From Kalmanozyma brasiliensis GHG001 (Eukaryota > Basidiomycota > Ustilaginomycetes > Ustilaginales): a stretch of 64,000 nt of DNA. A program made the translations under genes and the position numbers. The stretch covers positions 124,001 to 188,000 of the forward strand of contig NW_015961964.1 of NCBI RefSeq assembly GCF_000497045.1, in the 5' to 3' direction. The stretch's first letter is position 1. Every line of letters begins with the position of its first letter. This document shows, one piece after another, positions 18,848 through 28,044 of this stretch. The notes beneath the pieces are model-generated. The model searched no databases and had not been told where the DNA came from. It was given only the letters and a program-made list of their open reading frames with translations.

Positions 18848-19594
18848 ATGGACGCCCCCCTTCCCGACTACTACCGAACGCTAGGTGTCACGCCCAGCTC
18901 GACGCCAGCCGAGATCAAGGAGGCCTACAAGCGGCGCTCTCTCAAGACCCACCCGGATCGCTTCCCCAACGCGACTCCCGCTGAGCGCCAACGCTACACG
19001 CAGAAGTTTCAAACGCTCGCCGACGCCTACTACGTGCTCTCGGACACCGATCGACGTCGGGAGTACGACCAGCTGCGCAACTCTCGTCCATCCAACGACA
19101 GCTTTTTCGGCGGCGCATCGTACGACGAGGACGAAGAAGCAGCTTCCGAATTCAGCGAGAAGGAGCAGAGCTACTCTGCCAACTTCTTCCAGAGCTTCTT
19201 TCCCGGCGCGTTCAAGGAGGAGGAGACCAACGATACTCAGACCAACGAGGACCGTCGTCGTGCGGGAAGCAGCCAGCCCCAGGCAGACGGCGTCTTTGCC
19301 GACGTCTTTGAGGAGCTGCTGAGGCCGGAAGTGCAGAGGGTCGCGCCCATTTGGAAGTTTGTCGGTGGCGCATCGGGTACTGCGCTCGGGTTCATTGTGG
19401 GTAACATCCCGGGTGCTCTCGCTGGTGCTTTTGCAGGAAGCCAGTTGGGCAGGATCAGGGACGCAAAGGGAAAGAGCGTTGCAGAGGTGTTCATGGGGCT
19501 TGGGTCGGCACAGCGCGCTGAAGTATTGACGAATTTGTTGCAGCGCGTGCTCAACCAGCAGACGCGCTCGAGTTCGGGTGCGGTGCCACAATGA
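18848..19594 (+). CDS. J-domain (DnaJ/Hsp40) protein with C-terminal hydrophobic glycine-rich domain
   Basis: 248 aa, ATG 18848 (context CGAGCATGG). The J domain covers residues 7-76: DYYRTLGVTPSSTPAEIKEAYKRRSLKTHPDRF with the HPD triad at 35-37, then YYVLSDTDRRREYDQLR. Residues 80-150 are acidic and disordered. Residues 165-245 begin with VAPIWKFVGGASGTALGFIVGNIPGALAGAFAGSQLG-type sequence (Gly/Ala zipper, possibly membrane-associating) and end in a helical tail. J proteins stimulate Hsp70 ATPase; the client is unknown. This architecture is a common single-copy fungal J protein rather than a class A or B DnaJ, because zinc fingers and the G/F region are missing. Its stop codon overlaps the ATG of the next gene by four bases. 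Confidence 0.9.
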   Translation: MDAPLPDYYRTLGVTPSSTPAEIKEAYKRRSLKTHPDRFPNATPAERQRYTQKFQTLADAYYVLSDTDRRREYDQLRNSRPSNDSFFGGASYDEDEEAASEFSEKEQSYSANFFQSFFPGAFKEEETNDTQTNEDRRRAGSSQPQADGVFADVFEELLRPEVQRVAPIWKFVGGASGTALGFIVGNIPGALAGAFAGSQLGRIRDAKGKSVAEVFMGLGSAQRAEVLTNLLQRVLNQQTRSSSGAVPQ

Positions 19595-20394
19595 GCGAGG
19601 TACCGAGGCCGCGCGGCCGTCCGAAGGGGTCGAAGACCAAGCGGAGGGCTCAGCAGGAAGGCGCTTCGAGCAAGAAGCGGCCGAAATCGCAGGTACAGCC
19701 GATTGGGTCCACTCGGACAAATTTGGAGGATGGCGGGGTGGGCGCGAAGGCGGACAGCAAGTCGTTTGCTGTCAACATGCTCCCAGGTTACACTAGAAAA
19801 CTGCCGGGAGCGGCGCAGCAGCTGGTCGAGAAGGCGCTGCTGGACAAGGATCTAGTCGATGCGCCTGCTCACGACGAGAGGTGGGTCAAGCTGTACGACG
19901 ATTTGCAGCGGCTTGTCAAGGAGGCACCCACATCGAGCACCTCCTCGAACAACGACCAAGCAAACGAGGATGAGGATGACGACTCATCATCGTACCAATG
20001 GGCGTCTTCCCCGGACGAAGAACCCTCCACCATCGCTTCTCCTTCCAGATTCGTATCGAACCCCCATTCACAAGCGCACCACACCTCCCACCTCCCCCAC
20101 GACGCCCTTTCCACCGCCGTTCACCGCAGGATCTCGCACCGGCTCACCAACAAGACTCGTGCGCTGCCCAAATCCGTCCTCCCCGCAAGCTGGGACCCGG
20201 CCTCGTTGACGGCGCTGAGCATGCTGGTCGAGGAGCTGGCACGGTCGCAGGCGCACTTTAATGCGCAGCGGACCATGTTTGCCAAGTCGCCGAGGAATCA
20301 GGCTTTGGCGGCCAAGCGGGCGGCTCTGAAGGGCAAGGGGAAAGATACAGGCGAGGAGGCTCCGTCAGCACCAGCAGAATCAGCATCGGACTAA
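19591..20394 (+). CDS. AT-hook-containing protein of unknown function
   Basis: 267 aa, ATG at 19591-19593, overlapping the J-protein stop (ATGA). The N-terminus has an AT-hook core (PRPRGRPKGSK, residues 5-15) inside a basic stretch, so nuclear DNA binding is likely. A conserved-looking segment follows (NMLPGYTRKLPGAAQQLVEKALLDKDL, about 62-88), then an acidic Ser/Asp linker (about 115-150). A helical region near 205-245 contains TALSMLVEELARSQAHFNAQ. I do not recognise a family. The composition and length of the open frame on the same strand, right after a real gene, argue for a true protein. It could be translated from a shared transcript with the J protein or from its own start site within that gene. 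Confidence 0.7.
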   Translation: MSEVPRPRGRPKGSKTKRRAQQEGASSKKRPKSQVQPIGSTRTNLEDGGVGAKADSKSFAVNMLPGYTRKLPGAAQQLVEKALLDKDLVDAPAHDERWVKLYDDLQRLVKEAPTSSTSSNNDQANEDEDDDSSSYQWASSPDEEPSTIASPSRFVSNPHSQAHHTSHLPHDALSTAVHRRISHRLTNKTRALPKSVLPASWDPASLTALSMLVEELARSQAHFNAQRTMFAKSPRNQALAAKRAALKGKGKDTGEEAPSAPAESASD

Positions 20395-21541
20395 TGTAGG
20401 CTCGACATTGGCAATGGAATGAAATGAACAGTCCCGTCATAGTAACAGCGTTTGTGAGGTCGGTGTATCGTAGAAACGTGAGGGGTTGAGTCTTGGATTT
20501 TGAATCCACCTTTTTGGGGCCCATTTGCGGTTTTCACTGCCGCACACAACGTCGAGCCTCGAAGAGCTGCACTGTGCGCACACGATCTCATGAATCGCGT
20601 CCGAGGCTTGACCTTACTCACGCCGAGCAGCGCCACTAGCTCCGACGAGACCGGCCGAGGGGGCGTCGTATCGCACACTGTCGCTAGCTGAGGGGGGAAA
20701 GAGGTGTGAACGCAACTCCTTCATCTTTGCGAGATGTTAGGCCTCCTTCAACGTAACGTCGGATTTGCAGCGCCCTCTCTCCATTGTCCTCTCGCTTTGA
20801 CCTCGCTGTACCGTGGCCTCCTTTGTGTCTGGGCTCTCGGCGAGGTTTGCAGCTGTGCATACCTTGTGCATCTAGTTCTGCCAGCAATGTATGCTGCTGT
20901 GCGTGTCTTGTTCACCCAGCTTGATCATCCTTCTACGTCATGCTGTCGCTAGTCCGATGACAGCGGGCGAAACGGTGGATGAGGTGGGGAGCACGAACCG
21001 GAAAAGGGGCTGGGCCCTGTGCCACTTCACAACGTGGACCCGACCGAACACGCTCCCTCTTCCCGCGTCCTATTTGCCACGAGGGTTCACGCTTCGGCCT
21101 ACGGCGCCCCCGTCCCGTGTCTGGAATTTTTAAGAATTCAACGACAGCTTGGCACGACCTGCAGGACCCGTACCGCGGTGCATGGGACCCTCAAGCGCTG
21201 GCAAGGGTGTGGCATCGCGCGCTCGCGGGTGTGGGATGCGAAGTAGTCAGGGCGACTCGTCAAGGGTGAAAGGGTCTTGAGCGGAGATGAGAAGGTGATG
21301 AGGTGGGTGGGGTGGTACCGAGAGGGTTGAACGGCTGCATGAAGTAGGCGCCTATCTGCTCGCGAGTTTCTCGTTTGTGTGCTTGCTTTCCGTCGTCCTT
21401 GTTTCCACCTCTGCCTCCATCATCACCATCACCATCGACCCTTCGACAAGACATCCATCTCCTCTCCGCCTTTCCTCGGAGATCGTACTGGATAGCGCTC
21501 TGGGTCGACTCGAACCAAAACCCGCTTCGCCCGCCGGGACG
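20395..21541. promoter_or_regulatory. Intergenic region before the membrane glycosyltransferase
   Basis: About 1.15 kb. The frame of the downstream gene is open from 21377 but the chosen ATG is at 21542. A short hairpin GGATTTTGAATCC near 20494-20506 followed by a T5 run was noted and not assigned. No gene is supported. Confidence 0.4.
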
Positions 21542-23497
21542 ATGGTCGCCACCTCGCACACACGCTACGTCTCGATCCCCTCTCACCCACCAACGCCCTC
21601 CTCCTCCTCGTCCGTCTCCCCAACCGCATATCCGAGCGACCAGCCGTACCCGCTTAGCGAAAAGTCCACTTCACGCACACATCGACCTGCGCTGCCCTCG
21701 CACAACAGCTTCACCGGATCCCGCCGAAGCAGCAACGCGAGGGATGCGATGGTGGTCCTTTTCCGCAAAGGGCGGAATGTGATTCTGATCTTCGCATGTC
21801 TGGTGGTGGGATGGATGGTCGTCTCGCGTAGCGAGCTGGACAGTTCGCGGGTCAAGTCGGTGATAGGGAAAGTAACCCATCCTCTCACCCCCTCCCCCAT
21901 CGAGGTCGCTCCTATCGAGCCCAACATCACCCTGGCAGAAGTCCCCCCGCCGTATCGGTTAGAGGACGATATGGTTCTCATCACCAAAGTCGGTTCTGCC
22001 ACGGTTCACAAACGACTCCTCATCCACCTCGCCGAACAACCCCATTCCAACATCTACGCTCCCAACCGCCTCTACGTCTCCGATTACCCGTTGACGCTAG
22101 GAAACATCACGTTCTACGATGCCCTCTCCAACGTCTCCTCCACGCTCTCCTCCATCGAAGAGTTCAGTGCTCTACGGGGGGAACTTCGTGCACTGATGGA
22201 ATCCAACCAAGACCTCGATCTCATGTCCGACAAGGATGGAGGGTGGAAGTTGGACAAGTACAAATTCCTTCCCATGATGGGCGAGGCGTACCGTCGTTTC
22301 CCCGGCAAGAAATGGTATGTCATGGTGGAAGCCGACACGTTCCTGTTCTGGAACGAACTGGTCAAATGGCTTTCGACGTTCGATCCGGATCAGCAGTACA
22401 TGTTGGGTCGACCGATGTTTTGTGATTTCGACGATCGCAAATCCACTCCCTTTATGCATGGGGGGAGTGGATTCGTTCTCTCCCGTGCTGTGATGGAAGC
22501 ATCCTACGGTGTTGACCCCGAATTCGAGCACAATCACGATAACCTCACCCAACACGCCGCGTTCGGGGATGCACTGCTCACCAAAGCCCTCTACGACGCC
22601 CCAGGGGTCAACCTCACCGATCTCAGCCCCGAATCGGGCGAACGGTTCAACACGGACACGCCCCGAAGTGTCAAGTTCACCGACGGCCTATGGTGTCGTC
22701 CTGTTCTCACCTTTCACCATGTGACCCCAAGCGATACGGCGCATCTGTACGATTTTCAACGCCGCATCGAGCCGCGCCTGGGGGTCAACGATACGGTGCG
22801 ATGGTGCGATGTGTGGGATGAATTCATTCCGTTGTTTTTGCGAAAGGCGTTGAAGGAGGCGGCGGAGCACGATCCGGAGATCGTTCTGCCACTAGATGAG
22901 GTGGCGCCGGGAGAAGTGGGCGTGGTGGGGTGGAAGGCGTTCGAGGACGATGACGACACCAGGGTGGTTAGCACCAAGAACGCGTTGGATTGCCTGGCAA
23001 AGTGTCGGTCGAACGAAGGATGCATGATGTGGGAGTGGAAGGAGAAGGAGGGCATGGGCCAGTGCAGGTTAGGCGAAGATTTTCTCAGGATCGGCGTGAC
23101 AAAGCCACGGACGAATGACGGGTTGACAACGGGTTGGATGGGGAGGAGGGTCGACGCGTGGAGGAACAATCTCAGCTGCAGTGGGCGGACCGGGTTGAAC
23201 GACTATGCGCCCAAGGATGCGTGGAGGGCCGAGGACAAGGTCGAGGAGGTGGTGAGTGCCGAGGAGGCCGAGGAGGTGCCTGTGGAGGAGGTGCAAGAGG
23301 TCAAGCAGGTCAAGGCGGACAAGGTGGGCAAGGTGTTGGAGTCCGTAGCGCAAAAGCACGAGGAGAAGACGCCGCCCAAGAAGGAGCAGCAGAAGAAGGT
23401 GGCCGACAAGCCCAAGGAGGAGCAGCACGAGAAGGAAGAACAGCACAAGGACGAGTCCCACAAGCAGCAGCAACAGCAGCACAAGGACAAGCAATGA
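21542..23497 (+). CDS. Fringe/GT31-like type II membrane glycosyltransferase with C-terminal Cys-rich (PAN/apple-like) module
   Basis: 651 aa from ATG 21542. Residues 1-75 are a Ser/Pro-rich cytoplasmic tail, and 78-95 (RNVILIFACLVVGWMVVS region) form a signal anchor, placing the catalytic part in the Golgi lumen. The catalytic domain has RRFPGKKWYVMVEADTFLFW with the metal-binding-type EAD motif (Glu263-Asp265), YMLGRPMF, HGGSGFVLSRAVME and FGDALLTKAL, which match the fungal Fringe-like/DUF604 branch related to GT31. A cysteine-containing module (about 465-560: NALDCLAKCRSNEGCMMWEW and a later CSG) resembles a PAN/apple fold. The last 90 residues are a Lys/Glu/Gln-rich low-complexity tail. 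The donor and acceptor sugars are unknown. Confidence 0.8.
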   Translation: MVATSHTRYVSIPSHPPTPSSSSSVSPTAYPSDQPYPLSEKSTSRTHRPALPSHNSFTGSRRSSNARDAMVVLFRKGRNVILIFACLVVGWMVVSRSELDSSRVKSVIGKVTHPLTPSPIEVAPIEPNITLAEVPPPYRLEDDMVLITKVGSATVHKRLLIHLAEQPHSNIYAPNRLYVSDYPLTLGNITFYDALSNVSSTLSSIEEFSALRGELRALMESNQDLDLMSDKDGGWKLDKYKFLPMMGEAYRRFPGKKWYVMVEADTFLFWNELVKWLSTFDPDQQYMLGRPMFCDFDDRKSTPFMHGGSGFVLSRAVMEASYGVDPEFEHNHDNLTQHAAFGDALLTKALYDAPGVNLTDLSPESGERFNTDTPRSVKFTDGLWCRPVLTFHHVTPSDTAHLYDFQRRIEPRLGVNDTVRWCDVWDEFIPLFLRKALKEAAEHDPEIVLPLDEVAPGEVGVVGWKAFEDDDDTRVVSTKNALDCLAKCRSNEGCMMWEWKEKEGMGQCRLGEDFLRIGVTKPRTNDGLTTGWMGRRVDAWRNNLSCSGRTGLNDYAPKDAWRAEDKVEEVVSAEEAEEVPVEEVQEVKQVKADKVGKVLESVAQKHEEKTPPKKEQQKKVADKPKEEQHEKEEQHKDESHKQQQQQHKDKQ

Positions 23498-23686
23498 GCC
23501 GCAGGCTCGGTTCGGAAGGATTTCGTATCGTCACAACAGTCGCTTTCTCTGTCCATTCGCATCCATCGCAAATCATCTATACATCCATTTCCACTCCTTC
23601 CGTGTGACAAGCAGTTCGCGAGCCGTCTCACAGCGAAGCGCAAAGCCATGTGCTTGCCAAAGTACGATGGCGTACGGTCGCGGCCA

Positions 23687-24820
23687 TCACACGCGCTTTC
23701 CCCGCGCCACGACCATCTGCAAGAATTCCCTCTTGGCCTCCCAACCGATGCTCGTCCGCTTCAACCTCGCCATGCTGCTCATCAAGCCTGCGACCTTCTC
23801 CGCCCAACCTCCCTCGCCTTCGTCCTTGCTCGATAGCGTCGAGTGTCTGATGCTGACGCCGCGGACTGGGTTGGACAGGAAGAGGATGTGCAGCAGGTGC
23901 GTGGTGAGCGAATTGGTCGGGCCGGGAACGGCGTATACCGACGATGTGCTTGTTGATGACGGTAGGGTGTATTTGAGCGTCAGAATGTGTATTGATGAGA
24001 TGGAAGGTGGTGGGTTTTGTGGGAGGATGTTGAAGGCGAGCAAGGCGCGATTGTTGGACGTGACGACCTCGGGGAACAATGCGAGCGGTGTATCGGCTTT
24101 GCGCAGCGTCGTCTCGAGGTCCTTTTCCACAACGCTGCTCGATAACTGTGATGCGCATGGTGGTAGACCGCCAACGAATCGGAGCGCTCGGGTGAGGCCG
24201 AGAGCAGCATACCCAACGATGGGAATCTCGTTGCTCGCCGCCGTCGACGAGGCGGAGGAAGGCGTGACAATGCGCGTGTTGGCCGACATGGCGTTCTTCT
24301 TGGGCGTCTTACGCGCCGTCGTTGTGCTCGAGTCCTCCGACCGCTTCGCTTCCACCTTGGCGCTGTCCGCGATCACCGGTAGAACGAATTGAATCCCAGG
24401 ATACAGGTACGAGATGATAAGCAGGTCGAGCCAGGAGCTGTGGTTCGACAGCACCAAATCCCCTTTCCCCAGCGTTCTCTTCGCTGCGCTTGTAGGTCTG
24501 AGCTTCGATCCCGACACGGACCGCCTGCCACTCGCTCCAGAAGCCACCTCGTCGACGGGCAATCTGATGAATCCCAGCATGAACAACACCACCCTCAACA
24601 GCCCAGCGCCGCCAGTTGCCAGGTAGAGGCCCCAGCATATCCCACCGATGAGCGCGCGAATGAGACCGAGCACGACAAAGATCGGTGTGAGGAGGAGGGC
24701 GATTCCGCCTGGCGAGCCTGCTGAGCCGGAAGCGGAGGAGGACGTCGATGCAGCGACCGGCGTGAGGAAGACTTGGATACCCGTGCCTGGGTCTCGGAAC
24801 TTGGAGAACTTTTCCGCCAT
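23687..24820 (-). CDS. Loa1/Vps66-like 1-acyl-glycerol-3-phosphate acyltransferase family protein
   Basis: 377 aa from ATG 24818-24820; the frame is open up to 25054, but MAEKFSKFRDPGTG matches the expected N-terminus. Two hydrophobic segments (about 39-86) precede the acyltransferase block I NHSSWLD (126-132, catalytic His127 and Asp132), PIVGYAALGL and FPEVVTSNNRALLAF (PlsC block III, FPEGTTSN in relatives). This order and spacing fit yeast Loa1/Vps66, a lipid-droplet and ER lysophosphatidic acid acyltransferase that affects triacylglycerol stores. A Ser/Thr/Lys-rich insertion of about 45 residues separates blocks I and II. The glycine of block III's FPEG is Val here, a deviation also compatible with reduced or altered activity. 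Confidence 0.85.
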   Translation of the reverse strand: MAEKFSKFRDPGTGIQVFLTPVAASTSSSASGSAGSPGGIALLLTPIFVVLGLIRALIGGICWGLYLATGGAGLLRVVLFMLGFIRLPVDEVASGASGRRSVSGSKLRPTSAAKRTLGKGDLVLSNHSSWLDLLIISYLYPGIQFVLPVIADSAKVEAKRSEDSSTTTARKTPKKNAMSANTRIVTPSSASSTAASNEIPIVGYAALGLTRALRFVGGLPPCASQLSSSVVEKDLETTLRKADTPLALFPEVVTSNNRALLAFNILPQNPPPSISSIHILTLKYTLPSSTSTSSVYAVPGPTNSLTTHLLHILFLSNPVRGVSIRHSTLSSKDEGEGGWAEKVAGLMSSMARLKRTSIGWEAKREFLQMVVARGKRV

Positions 24821-25187
24821 CGTGAGATGTCGCCACGCAAGAACAGTTGAGCTTGAGGACGGAGAAGTTGCTGATGGTGACCGGATATGGTGGAATGAGC
24901 AAGGAGGGAAAGCGACAGGATGCTGCAGCATATCCCCGTCCGTGCACGCGAAGAAAGCTCCAAATTCAACGTAGAATCCCGATTTCAGATTCCACCCAGC
25001 CGATCCAGTCACCGCAACCGCGACACTCTCACTGCTCAGTTTCATATCAGGCACACTCTCGAGGCTGCAGCACTAGCGTCTAGCACGCATTGTCGAAGAA
25101 AGGAGCTTGTCCATTGCAATCTCGATCCGCCCGTGAGCCGTGCCATGAGCTCGGATCGGCAGGAGGGCAGTCACAGAAGGCGACGTC
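24821..25187. promoter_or_regulatory. Promoter of the Loa1-like gene and 3' end of the FAR1-type gene
   Basis: 367 bp between two leftward genes. No separate feature is visible. The Loa1-like leader and the upstream gene's terminator must both lie here. Confidence 0.4.
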
Positions 25188-26628
25188 TCAACCCAGCGGA
25201 CATCGTCGCCGATTGTGCCCGTACTCCTTGCAGTTGCTGCACCTCGCCGACCCTTTACCTGAGCTTGGCGGGATTGGCTGCTGCTGCTGACTTGCCAGCT
25301 GGCCCAGTGGCGTCTGTGGGACATTTGTGCCGATGCTACCGGCTGCTGCTCTCAACGGCGAACCACTACCGTTCACCTGCGTCATAGCTGGGTTGGTCGT
25401 GACTGCTGCACTCGAAGCGACACTGCCGTTCCACGCTGACCTCGCTAATGCTGCTATCGAGCCATTGCTCTGGCTCGGAATCGCCGGGGTTCCTGTACCA
25501 AAGGCGGCCATTCCGGAGGACGCAGGATCAAGCACAGTGCCGTTGGGACCCATTTTGCGCTTCTTGCGTCCCGTCTTGTCACCCAAACGCGCCTGAGCAC
25601 CTTCAAACATGGCCACGAGCTCTCGGTCCATGATGGCCCGAGAGGCGGCGTCGGAGCGGTCGTAGAGGCCGAGCAGCTGGAGCATCTGGCGCTGGAAGTC
25701 GATCTGAGGCGCAGGAGAGGCCGAGGCGGTCAAGACGTCGTCCAGGTCCAAATCAAAGGAGGGTCCGGCTCCGTTGGACGGGGTTGGTGTTCCGAGCAGA
25801 CTGAGCTGCTGATGCGCTGAGGGTGCTGCAGCGTTGACAAGAAGGTTCGCATTTGCGGAAGAGGTTTGGTCTGTTGGCTGTTGCTGTTGCGCTTGCTGTT
25901 GCTGCTGTGATTGGTTCCGCTGCTGGGCGTTGGCGGTCCCGTTGCGATTCGCGGTCCCATTCTTGGACGCCGCGCTTGCTCTACCTTTGGCTCCCGTCTG
26001 CAAGCTGCTACCACTTCCGGAGGGCACGGGTGTGGGTGTGGACGTCAAGTTGGCTGCCTGAGCTACAGCGTTCGCAGCTGCGTTGCCCGTCTGCGGGGTA
26101 CCCGGCGAGTCGTGAGCCTTGCGTTCGCTCTTGATTCTTCGTACTTGACTTGGCAAGTTGCCGCGATCCGTCTCCATCTGGTGCTTGTGTCGCCCCTCGA
26201 GGATACGCAGCTCCATCTTGCCCGTCTTCCAGTTCTTTGTGCATTGGACGCGGAAGGGGCATCCGATCTTGAGCGAGCCACGTTTGCGTCTCTCCTTCTC
26301 CTTGGGTATCTGTCGCTTTTTGGTGTTAGGGGTCCCATCCGCATTGAGAGTCTCAGGGAAGCCACCGCGATAGCACGACCAGCAAATTCGAGTCTGATTG
26401 TTGGCTGACCACTGGATGCGAATGTCAAAGCCTTGGGAGAGAGCATAGGTATGGATGTAATTGGAAGCCTTTTCGAGGTTGTCAAAGTCGAGCTCGAGGG
26501 GCATGGAGGGCGGAGCGATGAGGCCCTCGTGATCAGGCACGCCTGGTGGCGCTGAGGAACTCGAAGGTTGCTGCTGCTGCTGCTGCTGCTGCTGTTGTTG
26601 TTGTTGTTGCGCGGCGACCACAGCCGCT

Positions 26629-26669
<41 letters not shown>

Positions 26670-26867
26670 ATGCTGTTGCGGCTGTGGCGTACCATTGTTT
26701 GGCGAGGGAGCCATGGGAAATGAGTGGGACGAGAGATTGGTTGCCAAGAGTGACGCGTTGGTGCTGGGTGAAGCAATGGCATTGTGATTGTGCGTGTAGT
26801 TGATGGGCAAGCCAGCGCCGAACAAGTTGGTGTGATGCGCACCAGCGTGCGAGGGATGGTACGACAT
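25188..26867 (-). CDS. FAR1-type DNA-binding protein with polyglutamine tracts and C-terminal CCHC zinc knuckle
   Basis: 559 aa, ATG 26865-26867. Two Gln runs of about 14 residues (about 66-100) interrupt the N-terminal region. Residues 120-232 form a FAR1/WRKY-GCM1-type zinc domain: LEKASNYIHTYALSQGFDIRIQW, then ICWSCYRGG, a basic stretch KKRQIPKEKERRKRG, IGCPFRVQC, and ELRILEGRHKHQ with the terminal HxH ligands. The middle is Ala/Gln/Asn-rich. The protein ends in CSNCKEYGHNRRRC, an exact CX2CX4HX4C knuckle. FAR1 and zinc-knuckle pieces are the ends of MULE-type transposases, but the DDE transposase core is absent, so a domesticated transcription factor is the likely reading (inference). The target genes are unknown. 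Confidence 0.8.
26571..26680. repeat. CTG/TTG (CAG/CAA) trinucleotide tracts coding for polyglutamine
   Basis: Two blocks of CTG/TTG triplets separated by a short GC-rich spacer. On the minus strand they read as CAG/CAA codons giving two Gln runs in the FAR1-type protein. Such tracts vary in length between strains. Confidence 0.9.
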
Positions 26868-28044
26868 GGTGTACGGGATCGGCTCGGGGCTGTCGCTTGG
26901 TCGACAGGGGAACTCAGAAGAAAGGCAATGTTCTAAGGCGATGTCACCAAGAGCAGAGGGCTATGCTGTTGCTGCTAACGTCGGAGTATTGCGATCTGTG
27001 AGTGCCGTGTCCACGCGATGGGCAAGTGCGATGAATGGAGCGCGCTTTGCTAAGTGCAATGATTGCTAGCGACGATGCAATAGGCTGCTATCCTCGATTG
27101 TCGACAGCAGCATGAAGATGGATCAGGGAGCGGCAGCTTCGAATGCCTTCTGTGGACTGCTGAGGAACGAGCAGCGATGATTTCGTTGAACGGCTGCGAT
27201 GTTCTTGAAGCCCTGTGCAGACGCAAAACGACGGGGCGGATCTGTCTCGCTTCGATTGCCCGATGCGACCTGCGCGCAAGCTGATGGTAGCGACCAGGAG
27301 CTCCAGGTGGAATGACAGGCTGGATGTTCGACGGACGAGGTGGAAAGGTTGAATCGAAGAAGGATGGTGGGGAGAGAGAGGTGGTTGGACCCTGACATTG
27401 AGTTCTTCCTTCTGGCTGGAGACGGGCGACGCACAAAGACAAGAAGAGCCAACTGTCGACGCAAAGCCAAGCCCGTGCTGAATTCAAAGAAGCCGGCGTC
27501 ACGATAAGCTTCGTCGATACAGCGGGAAAAGCGTAGGATTTTGCCATTCAAATTCGCAGCCAACAAAAAAGCGGGACAATAATTCTGAGGTGGATTTCAA
27601 GGTTTGAGTGGTCACGCGGCAGAGCTGTGCTTGAGCGTCGAGGCTCGGCTGTCGACTGTGACTTTGATGCCCACTTGTATCGCGACACAGAAGCAACTTG
27701 ATAGCGCAAGCCATTCCTCTCTTGTCGGTATAGCTCAAGCTGGACGGCGATGGAAGCTGTTGTTCAAGGAAACATTGTCCTAGCTAGTGCGTCATCTGCT
27801 GTAGACTGGTGAGGAGGGCGAGGGAGCCGATTCTGGTTCCATCCCACGGCACAAGACACGAAAGAGAAGCAGCGTTCTGAATATACTGTGAGATTATGAG
27901 ACATTACTGTGTAGAGAACAGGAGCCTTGCACTCGGTTGCGACAAGGTATCGCCAACAACGCTTGAAAGCAAAGCGGGCTCGTCTGGAGGCGTGGTCCTA
28001 CAAGCGTGGGAGACCAGACCAATCCGCAAAGTGCGACGACTGCC
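26868..28044. promoter_or_regulatory. Long leader/promoter of the FAR1-type gene and 3' flank of the VTC1-like gene
   Basis: About 1.18 kb. It contains several minus-strand ATGs opening unrelated short frames (for example at 27547), which may be upstream ORFs if the leader is long. No protein with recognisable character was found. Confidence 0.4.
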
